A stretch of 53,553 nt of DNA, taken from CAZKUN01 sp964555935. Its GTDB lineage: Bacteria; Armatimonadota; Zipacnadia; Zipacnadales; VGFC01. The position numbers and the translations under genes are program-made. Positions 7,967 through 14,962 of this stretch are shown piece by piece (position 1 is the first letter of the stretch; each line of letters starts with the position of its first letter). The stretch is taken from positions 1 to 53,553 of the forward strand of contig CAZKUN010000030.1 in the NCBI GenBank assembly GCA_964555935.1. Reading direction: 5' to 3'. The notes beneath the pieces were generated by a model. It was not told the origin of the DNA and did no database searches. It saw nothing but the letters and a program-made list of their open reading frames with translations.

Positions 7967-8148
7967 ACGATGCGCCTCACCAACCACCGACAGCCGCAGT
8001 AGAGCCCCCTCCCGATCGCCACAATGGCATCGAGCACGATGCCGACGAGGACGCCAATGACGATGAACTCGATCAGCGCCCAAACAGCCCCGGCAACCGC
8101 CGTCACTATCCACTGCACCCTTTTATCACCGGCGCCCAGCGCGTCCAT
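7963..8148 (-). CDS. Very small membrane protein (61 residues)
   Basis: A 61-residue protein with one long hydrophobic stretch from about residue 14 to 45 (VTAVAGAVWALIEFIVIGV then LVGIVLDAIVAIG) and a basic, cysteine-containing end CGCRWLVRRIV. Coding is supported by the four-base ATGA overlap with the next gene and by the polar/hydrophobic layout. It lies 36 bases after the heparinase-like gene. Family not recognised. Confidence 0.55.
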   Translation of the reverse strand: MDALGAGDKRVQWIVTAVAGAVWALIEFIVIGVLVGIVLDAIVAIGRGLYCGCRWLVRRIV

Positions 8149-8184
8149 CTCAAGGCGCTCGCCCTAGTCGCTGCAAGAAACTTG

Positions 8185-11100
8185 CTACCTCACGTACCGC
8201 GCGCTCGTCGGCAGCTCCACGGCATCTCCCGGACCGTACTCCATCAGATACGCGTGGACCAATCCATCCCCATTCGTATCGGCGAACTGCTCTGCCTCGA
8301 ACTCACGATCCACCACGATCCCGCCCGTCATCGATTCCACCTGGCCAATCGCCTCCATCGCCTCATTCACCACATGCAGCCCCGGCAGCGCGAAGTTCAT
8401 GAGCGTCGAACTCGCCAGCGTCCGGGTCTCCGGATCAGCCTTCACGATGGCCGCCCGAGCCATCGCCGGATGCTGATCGCCAAAGTGGATGACATTCCCG
8501 TCACTGATCTCCGTCACCACGAAGCTGGCCCCATACGCGCCCGAGTCGACGATCGCCGTCGTGCCCACCGCAGCGCCAACCGGTTGGTCCAGCGCAATCG
8601 TGTTCGCCCCATAGTCACACGCCGTGACCGTCGCTCGCGTCGGCGCTTCGCTCTCGAGTTGCCACTCGCCAATCGCCAGCTTCGACCCATTCCGCGCGTA
8701 GCCGGTCGTCACTTCACCATCGGCGTCGGTCGCCACGAAACCCACCGTGCCCGAGAACCGCACCGGCCCGGTCCGCACCTCGGCAACCGGTTCCGTCGCG
8801 TTGAAGTAGTAATGTCTCGCCCCGTCCGCCAGAGTGATCATCAACGCCACCAGGTTCTCGCCCCCCACCCTCAGCCTCTCCACGCTCTGGATGATCGTCT
8901 CTCCCGCCCCCGGCTCAAACACCGTGCCGAACGTGCTGTTGAGGTCCTCGCCGACTCGCCTCCGGACCACGAACTTCACCGTCTCGGGCGTCCCGCTCTG
9001 GTTCTGCTGAGGCACCCCGTCACAGGCAATGACGCGTTCACCCTCGCCGATCAGATGCGCCTTCAGGAACGCCCCTTCGTTGCCTTGCATCTGGCTCAGG
9101 GCCCGATCACCACTCGTGATGAAGTCCCACTTCACGTGCCCGCCCGGCGTCAGCTCCGCTTCCCGCGGGCTCTTCAGGAATTGGTACCCGCTGCCCCGAT
9201 AGCCAAAGTACCCCACCGTCCCGTACTTCGCCGCGCCCAGCACCTCATCGTCGTAGAAATGCCCGTAGTCCACATCCTCCCCCGCCAGCGTCCCCGCTCG
9301 CGGCTCCGATAGCTCCAAGTTGCTCGCCAAATCCGCGTGACTCCCATGCACGATCCAGTCGTGCTGCTCGCCGCCTTTCACGCGGAAGATATCGATGACG
9401 TACCGCGCGTCCGCCACGTCGACCGTCGCCACGCTTCGCCGGTACTCGTCGCACTGCGGGTAGACGTCGTCGTTCCGCGCCTCGACGTACTGGAACCCAT
9501 CGCCCACATCGTACGCCAGGCACCGGCCGCGGCCGTCGGCCTGCATCGATTCATCCACCACCACCGTGTTGTGCGAGACGGTGTTCCAGAAGAACCCCGC
9601 CCGCCGAGGGTCGTTGCTGTTTGCGGTCTCCGGGTACCCGAAGTTCGGGATCATCGAGCAGTTCTCGGCGAAGATGTCCAGGTGCATCTTATCCCGCTTG
9701 CTGTGCCCCACGAACCGCCCGTAGAACAACCCCACCGCGAATGGGTCATCCTGGCCTCCGCTCTGCAGCGTCGCCAGCCCATACCCCGCCAAGTGCTGGT
9801 CGTCGTACCCCAGCTCCCCCTCGTATTCCGCCGCCGCGGCCTTCAGCGCATCCCCGATCGGCTCCTCGAAGAGATCGTTCCCCGCGTTGGCGTTCACCCG
9901 CATCAGCGCCTTCGCGTAGATCGGATCGCCATACGCCCTGAACCCCGCCAGGAATACGCTCTCTCGCAGGATGGTCCCCCGGTTTGACATGTTTCCCGAA
10001 TCCCCCAGCGCCGGGGTGAAATTGCCCGCCGTTATCATCTGGATCGTCCAGTCGTAAAGCTTCCTGAATCGCGGCTCTTGGTAGACATCCACCCCGTTCA
10101 GCTTCAACAGGTCCGCGATGACCGACAGGTCCTCCACCCAGTGCAGGCTGTAGCCCGGCGATTCAAACGGCACGCCGTCACGGTAGATCAGGTTATACAG
10201 CGCGTCATACAGCGGCATAAAGGTATACAGACTGTACTCTTCGTTGTTGAGGATCCAGTCCACCATCTGCTCGCTCGACGGATCGCCCGGCGTACCCTTC
10301 AGCACCGCTGCGATCTCAAGCAACCCCTTCTGATGCATGCCATAGTTGCCGGCGATGACGCGCGTCTCGTTCACGATCTCCCACGCCATGTTCCGCAGCA
10401 ACTGCTCCTCGATCAGACCCCGTATCTCCTCCAAGCCCTTCCCCGCAAACTCCTCCAGACCAGGAGCGGCTTCAGCCGCGACGCCGTCCACCAACGCCGG
10501 AAAGATCGCATCATACGCCCGCACGCAGACATCCACCGTAAAGCACTCCCACGTGTGATACTGCAGCCGGCCGTAGTACGCGCTGTTGACTTCCGTCCCG
10601 TAGCGGGACTTGTTCGTGTAATCGTAATCGGGGTAATACTCCGCCAGTTGCCACAGCAGCACCGCGCACTTCTCGGCGTACTTCGGCTCGTCGGTATACA
10701 GGTACGCCTCCGACAGATCCGTGATCGCCGGGAGCAACCGCCGCGTGATCATCCACTTGTTGTACCAAGCGACGAACCAGTACTTCTGGTCATGGTCAGG
10801 CGAAGTCCAACCGTACCCGTCGTCGGCGAATTCCCCCGTCAGCAGCGACCGATCTCCCTCCAGCCGAGGGATCTTCGGCGTTGTCCGCGTGCCGGTCTCG
10901 TCCCACACGCGCTCGGGCGTAGCCTCCAGGGCCGTCTCCAGGTACTCCTGGAAATCGTTGCTTGGGTAGACGTTATGACAGTTCGGGCATTCGACTTTCC
11001 ACGGCTTGTCGCCGCTGATGATCCACGGGTAATTGCCGAACTTCCGGCATTCCAACCCGCAGTTCGGGCACCCGGTCTCATGCACGTACGCGGCGCTTGG

Positions 11101-11328
11101 AATTCGCGGATCCGGCACCCACGCGGCCAGTTCTTCCATAGGGGTACCGACAAGCTTGTCAGCCCGCGCCACCGCCGCGTCGCGGATCGCCCGCGCCCAC
11201 TCATGCTCGGCGAGATTCTCCCGCATCACCTCCACCCGCTCGGCGGTATACAGGCCACGCTCCGTCTTTGCATGAGCGCTCGCGCTTGCGAGCAGCACGA
11301 GAACCGTAACACACGTGATCGATTGCAC
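8185..11328 (-). CDS. Heparinase II/III family protein (probable polysaccharide lyase)
   Basis: A 1047-residue exported protein with a signal peptide (MQSITCVTVLVLLASASAHA). The N-terminal half is an alpha-toroid-like region with paired CPNC motifs (GCPNCGLECRKF and ECPNCHNVYPSNDF) that could form a zinc ribbon, followed by aromatic-rich YDYTNKSRYG and NYGMHQKGLLE. The central/C-terminal heparinase II/III-like beta domain includes HSKRDKMHLDIFAEN, FFWNTVSHNTVVVDE and GGEQHDWIVHGSHAD. Family members eliminate uronic-acid-containing polysaccharides. It starts 17 bases after the GH10 gene, so co-transcription is likely. A palindromic repeat lies inside the frame at 10462-10489. Exact substrate is not predictable. 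Confidence 0.82.
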   Translation of the reverse strand: MQSITCVTVLVLLASASAHAKTERGLYTAERVEVMRENLAEHEWARAIRDAAVARADKLVGTPMEELAAWVPDPRIPSAAYVHETGCPNCGLECRKFGNYPWIISGDKPWKVECPNCHNVYPSNDFQEYLETALEATPERVWDETGTRTTPKIPRLEGDRSLLTGEFADDGYGWTSPDHDQKYWFVAWYNKWMITRRLLPAITDLSEAYLYTDEPKYAEKCAVLLWQLAEYYPDYDYTNKSRYGTEVNSAYYGRLQYHTWECFTVDVCVRAYDAIFPALVDGVAAEAAPGLEEFAGKGLEEIRGLIEEQLLRNMAWEIVNETRVIAGNYGMHQKGLLEIAAVLKGTPGDPSSEQMVDWILNNEEYSLYTFMPLYDALYNLIYRDGVPFESPGYSLHWVEDLSVIADLLKLNGVDVYQEPRFRKLYDWTIQMITAGNFTPALGDSGNMSNRGTILRESVFLAGFRAYGDPIYAKALMRVNANAGNDLFEEPIGDALKAAAAEYEGELGYDDQHLAGYGLATLQSGGQDDPFAVGLFYGRFVGHSKRDKMHLDIFAENCSMIPNFGYPETANSNDPRRAGFFWNTVSHNTVVVDESMQADGRGRCLAYDVGDGFQYVEARNDDVYPQCDEYRRSVATVDVADARYVIDIFRVKGGEQHDWIVHGSHADLASNLELSEPRAGTLAGEDVDYGHFYDDEVLGAAKYGTVGYFGYRGSGYQFLKSPREAELTPGGHVKWDFITSGDRALSQMQGNEGAFLKAHLIGEGERVIACDGVPQQNQSGTPETVKFVVRRRVGEDLNSTFGTVFEPGAGETIIQSVERLRVGGENLVALMITLADGARHYYFNATEPVAEVRTGPVRFSGTVGFVATDADGEVTTGYARNGSKLAIGEWQLESEAPTRATVTACDYGANTIALDQPVGAAVGTTAIVDSGAYGASFVVTEISDGNVIHFGDQHPAMARAAIVKADPETRTLASSTLMNFALPGLHVVNEAMEAIGQVESMTGGIVVDREFEAEQFADTNGDGLVHAYLMEYGPGDAVELPTSARYVR
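10462..10489. repeat. Palindromic repeat copy inside the heparinase-like coding sequence
   Basis: AGGAGCGGCTTCAGCCGC followed by GACGCCGTCC matches the intergenic copy at 14888-14915 almost base for base. The stem is GCGGCT / AGCCGC (10466-10471 with 10474-10479). In the gene it encodes DGVAAEAAPG, so it keeps the frame open. Confidence 0.7.
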
Positions 11329-11345
11329 AATGGGCTCCTGTCAGC

Positions 11346-13586
11346 CTATTTCAACTCGACCGGCAAGTCAGCGGCATCGGTCAGATCCAATTCCACTTCG
11401 GCGGTCCTCCCGCCTGACGTCACCGTCACCTTGTGCTTGCCAAGAAACGCCCGCGCCGACGCCTGGCCGTCCGCGCCGGTCGTCAGCGTCTCGTCGGTCC
11501 ACCACTCGTCAAACACCAGGCTCTCGTACACGTCCTGGGCCGGGCGTTTTGACCAGTCTTGGCGGAACATGTGACCACCCACGTTGCTGCGCCAGTGGCT
11601 GCCCTCCCAGAACCCCCACATGATGAACGCGTCCACGCTTTCGTGGCTGAACGTGGCGGTAAGGAAATCGCGCAGGTACTCGGCGTGCGTTTCATCATCC
11701 TGGCAACCGAGATCGTACTCGGTGATCTCCAGCCGCTTGCCATACGCCGCCCATTCGTCCAGGATCTCAAGCATCGAGTGCATCGGCGTGAGCGGCGTCG
11801 ACATGTGCGCCTGCAATCCGAGCACATCGAGCGGCACGTCCTCATCGATCAGGAACTCGATTCGCTTCGCGACCTTCGTCCGGTAGCCCGAGTTCAGGGC
11901 CAGAATGCCATAGTCGTTGTAGGCCAGCAGAACGTCTTCATCCGCCTCGCGCGCCCAGCGAAATGAGTCGGCGAACTTGTCCCAGCCGATCTCATCCCAA
12001 AGCTCGGTGTTGCTGCCGGCCTCGTTCACCACGTCCCAGAGGTAGAGCCGCCCATCCATATGCTTCGCGTAGTCACGGACGTGCTGCTCGCAGACGTTGA
12101 GCAGCTCATCGCCGCGGAGTTCGCGATGCGGCGGCGCGAGGTGATTGTACGATCCCCAGAGCAGGCAGTGCCCGCGCACGTCGATGTCGCGCTCGGCCAG
12201 CCACGCGGTGGCCTCGTCCACCAGGTCGAGGCGGCTCGCGCTCGCGGAGGCGAACTTGAGGTCGTTTTCGAAGGTCACCGTGTTGAAGAGGCGCGCGGTC
12301 TCCTCCTGGAAGCGGACGTTATCGGGATTGTCCGTGTCGACGAAGCGCGCGGCCGGAGCGGCGGTGCCGAAACGGAATGCGTGGCGCTGTTGCTCGATCT
12401 TGACGGTCGCATCGGGCACGGGATCGCCATCCGCGTCGACGACGGTGACCGTCACGTCCGCCTTGCGGATCTCGTCGATGCGAGCCAGCGCCGGCGCGCG
12501 CCAGTCGTCGGGGTGTTCGCGTCCCCCCCAGAAATCGATGGTCTGATCGAACGCATCATCGGGCGCCTTCGCGTAGTTCTCGACACGCAGCCCGGCGATC
12601 TCAACCACTCCCGCGTCATGGCCCAGGAAGATCTTCACCTGCGAGTCGTTAGGCTGAAAGCTCTTGCCCGCGCGACCCATGAATCTATACTCCTGCCACT
12701 CGGGCGTGAGCTTCGAAACCTGGTCGATGTACTTGCTGTGGGGCGCGACGGCCATCTCCCAGATGAAGCTGACCTGGCACTCATCGGGGCTCCGCAACCA
12801 CGCGCGGAAGTAGACCGCGTCACCCCTGTAGATCTGCCCGTTGGCGCCCTGCCCGAACTGAATCGACCACGGCATCGCGTCGGCATCGGGGCTGCACGTG
12901 AGACGCGCGGCCTTCGTGTAAGCATCGACTTCAGCATCGACGATCTCAAAGGCGACGTTGTCGCCGCCATGCGTGTACCAGTTGCCGTCCAGGTCCTCGG
13001 TGAGGTCGCCGTTTTCGATGAGATTTGTTGGCTTGTCCACGGACGGTCGCTCCCTCTCTCCGACCATGTCGAGGTCGGCGACGCGGATGCCGGCGATCTC
13101 GATCGCGCCCTCGCCAAAGCCCAGGTGGAAGCCGAGCATGAGGTCGCCCGGCGCGTAATCGGCGTCGCTTGGGCCGGCTATCGAGTACTCGGTCCACTCG
13201 TCGGTCAGCGTGATCATCCGGCTGATCGGCTTGGTCCATGGATCATCGGGGATCTGCAGGAACGCATTCACCTGCGCGCCGTCGGGGCTGCGCATCCAGA
13301 GGTTCACCTCCAGCGAATCGCCTTCGCTGATGAACCCGTTCACGCTGCGCAGCATCTGGACCGTCCACGCCTCGGCGCCGGCGTCGGGCTTGATGTCGAG
13401 ATGCAACGCCTTCTCAAACCCACCGACAGCCGCGTCAACGATGGAACTCTTGCTTCCGGGGTTGAGCGTGATGCCCCACCCTCGCGTGCCATCGGTGAAG
13501 TCGCCGTTCTCGATCAAGCTGGCCGGTTGCTGAGCGGATGCCGCGACGGCGGCGAGCATGCAGACAGCGATGAGCATCAGTCTCAT
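11346..13586 (-). CDS. GH10 endo-1,4-beta-xylanase with two N-terminal carbohydrate-binding-like modules
   Basis: A 746-residue secreted enzyme. Signal peptide about 1-18. Two homologous beta-sandwich modules, each opening with L-I-E-N-G-D (residues 24-30 and 189-195) and ending in an 'E-I-A-G-I/L-R-V' strand (163-169, 329-335), resemble CBM4/9/16/22-type modules. The GH10 barrel spans about 365-695, with acid/base Glu522 in WDVVNEAG and nucleophile Glu623 in LEITEYDL; HCLLWGSYNH and LQAHM are further GH10 marks. A short C-terminal domain follows (about 700-746). It cleaves xylan backbones outside the cytoplasm. Upstream 219 bases are AT-rich and promoter-like; the heparinase-like gene follows after 17 bases, suggesting one transcript. 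Confidence 0.93.
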   Translation of the reverse strand: MRLMLIAVCMLAAVAASAQQPASLIENGDFTDGTRGWGITLNPGSKSSIVDAAVGGFEKALHLDIKPDAGAEAWTVQMLRSVNGFISEGDSLEVNLWMRSPDGAQVNAFLQIPDDPWTKPISRMITLTDEWTEYSIAGPSDADYAPGDLMLGFHLGFGEGAIEIAGIRVADLDMVGERERPSVDKPTNLIENGDLTEDLDGNWYTHGGDNVAFEIVDAEVDAYTKAARLTCSPDADAMPWSIQFGQGANGQIYRGDAVYFRAWLRSPDECQVSFIWEMAVAPHSKYIDQVSKLTPEWQEYRFMGRAGKSFQPNDSQVKIFLGHDAGVVEIAGLRVENYAKAPDDAFDQTIDFWGGREHPDDWRAPALARIDEIRKADVTVTVVDADGDPVPDATVKIEQQRHAFRFGTAAPAARFVDTDNPDNVRFQEETARLFNTVTFENDLKFASASASRLDLVDEATAWLAERDIDVRGHCLLWGSYNHLAPPHRELRGDELLNVCEQHVRDYAKHMDGRLYLWDVVNEAGSNTELWDEIGWDKFADSFRWAREADEDVLLAYNDYGILALNSGYRTKVAKRIEFLIDEDVPLDVLGLQAHMSTPLTPMHSMLEILDEWAAYGKRLEITEYDLGCQDDETHAEYLRDFLTATFSHESVDAFIMWGFWEGSHWRSNVGGHMFRQDWSKRPAQDVYESLVFDEWWTDETLTTGADGQASARAFLGKHKVTVTSGGRTAEVELDLTDAADLPVELK

Positions 13587-13804
13587 GGGTAGACCCTCAT
13601 TGGATGGAAATGCATGGTGTCGTCTTACCTAAGCGCTCCAGTGAACGATACCGAGTCGCTTTGGTGGGGGTGAATGATCCTATGGAGAGAAGAGATTGAG
13701 ATTATCATGAAGAGATAAGCTCAAGCTCTTCTATACATATAGTCGCCAACTCCCCTGCGTTTGTCCCAACTTTCGCTCTCCGCCCCCCGTATGGCCCGCT
13801 GCGG
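13587..13804 (-). promoter_or_regulatory. AT-rich regulatory region upstream of the xylanase-lyase transcript
   Basis: This 218-base gap is far more AT-rich than its surroundings between 13676 and 13745. It contains two direct copies of GAAGAGAT exactly 20 bases apart (13689-13696 and 13709-13716) and the near-palindrome CTATACATATAG at 13731-13742. Near its left end lies a fragment of a dispersed repeat, GCGCTCCAGTGAACG at 13633-13647, also found at 14944-14958. Spacing close to two helical turns suggests a repressor or activator site for the downstream operon, but no clear -35/-10 pair was found. Confidence 0.4.
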
Positions 13805-14863
13805 CTAGGGCGCAAACTCGATGTCACTCACCATTATCAGCCCATCTCCCCCGTCGCCCGTGGCCCCACCATGCGTGCCGATGATGATGCTATTGATGCG
13901 GCCGAGGTCGAGCTGGCCGTTGTCGTCTTTCGACCAACTGCCGAGTTCGAAATCAGCAAAGGGAATCGTGATCGTCACCCAATCCTCGCTGGGCCCGGGC
14001 ATCGGCGTTGCCATGTACTGGCCGCCGCTCTCGGTGAGCATGACGAGCAGTCCCTCGATGCCGTCGGGCAGCGTGGCTTTGTAGGTGAACTGAAGCCCCG
14101 TGTAGCCATCGAGTTCGGCAGCGGGGACGGGGATGGTCGGGGTCAGGTACATGTGGCGGCCGCCGACGAAGTTGAACTCGAGCTTCATGCACGCTTGCCC
14201 ATCGCGACCCTCATCCGGCGTGGTAAGAGTTGCTGTGACGGCGGCGTCCTTGCCGATGCTCCACTTGCCCGCGCCGTCGCCCGTGATGCGCAGCGGATGG
14301 GTGGGTCTGTAGGCCTCGCTCGTGAAATGCGCGCCGCTCATCTCAAACGTGCCCTCAGCCGCCCCGTCGATGACGATGCCGATCCAGACCTTATCGAGCG
14401 CGTCCCAATCGAGATCGCCTTCCGTGCGGCTGAAGGCGGCCTTGTTCATGCTCGTGATTCCGAGTCGCCCGTCCACGAAACCATGGTCAGCCGGCGCGGC
14501 GTTGCCGGTCTTGTACCAGGCGTTCCCGGCTTCATCGAAGACGACCAGCGCGAGACGCCCCTCACCGGTCTTGAGGTCGAGCTTGTAGCGGAGCGCGACG
14601 GCCTTCGAGCCGACGACGCTCTGAGCCGGCATGCCCTCCAGCGCGAGCAGGCGGCGCTGCTCGTCGGTCTTACTCAGCGTGACCTTGAGCGCGGGATTGA
14701 CGCCGTCGGCGTCATCGACCGTTGCGAGCGTCGCGTCGATGCCAGACAGCGACACGAGTTGGAGGTCATCGATGCCCGCCGCGCCGCCGCCGATGGGCAC
14801 GGTGCCTTGGGCGGAGGCGAGGAGCGGAAGGGTGATGATGATGAGGATGGTTGGCAAGCGCAT
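13805..14863 (-). CDS. Secreted carbohydrate-binding-like beta-sandwich protein
   Basis: A 352-residue exported protein beginning MRLPTILIIITLPLLASAQG, a signal peptide; ATG at 14863 has AAGGAGA about 9 bases upstream and is preferred to an ATG at 14890. Residues from about 190 onward (HPLRITGDGAGKWSIG..., LDGYTGLQFTYKATLPDG, WVTITIPFADFELGSWSKDD, RINSIIIGTHGG) have the layout of CBM11/CIA30-type jelly-roll domains. The N-terminal half also looks like a beta-sandwich (VALRYKLDLKTGEGRLALV). No catalytic residues are recognised, so a glycan-binding or structural role beside the xylanase is inferred. Confidence 0.62.
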   Translation of the reverse strand: MRLPTILIIITLPLLASAQGTVPIGGGAAGIDDLQLVSLSGIDATLATVDDADGVNPALKVTLSKTDEQRRLLALEGMPAQSVVGSKAVALRYKLDLKTGEGRLALVVFDEAGNAWYKTGNAAPADHGFVDGRLGITSMNKAAFSRTEGDLDWDALDKVWIGIVIDGAAEGTFEMSGAHFTSEAYRPTHPLRITGDGAGKWSIGKDAAVTATLTTPDEGRDGQACMKLEFNFVGGRHMYLTPTIPVPAAELDGYTGLQFTYKATLPDGIEGLLVMLTESGGQYMATPMPGPSEDWVTITIPFADFELGSWSKDDNGQLDLGRINSIIIGTHGGATGDGGDGLIMVSDIEFAP

Positions 14864-14887
14864 TTTGAGGGTCTCCTTGAGAGACGG

Positions 14888-14917
14888 CAACGGCGTCGCG
14901 GCTGAAGCCGCTCTTAC
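14888..14917. repeat. Variable-stem palindrome, GGCTGAAGCC class
   Basis: GGCGTCGCGGCTGAAGCCGC followed by TCTTACAGG; stem GCGGCT / AGCCGC (14898-14903 with 14906-14911). Matches the copies at 31010 and 10462. It sits immediately upstream of the carbohydrate-binding-like gene. Confidence 0.75.
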
Positions 14918-14924
14918 AGGACGG

Positions 14925-14958
14925 CATGCGGACGAGGGCGTCCGCGCTCCAGTGAACG
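14925..14958. repeat. Variable-stem palindrome, AGGG-loop class, with conserved flank
   Basis: A 7-bp stem GCGGACG / CGTCCGC (14928-14934 with 14939-14945) around AGGG, then the 15-base flank GCGCTCCAGTGAACG (14944-14958), which recurs at 13633-13647 without its hairpin. Confidence 0.65.
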
Positions 14959-14962
14959 GCGA

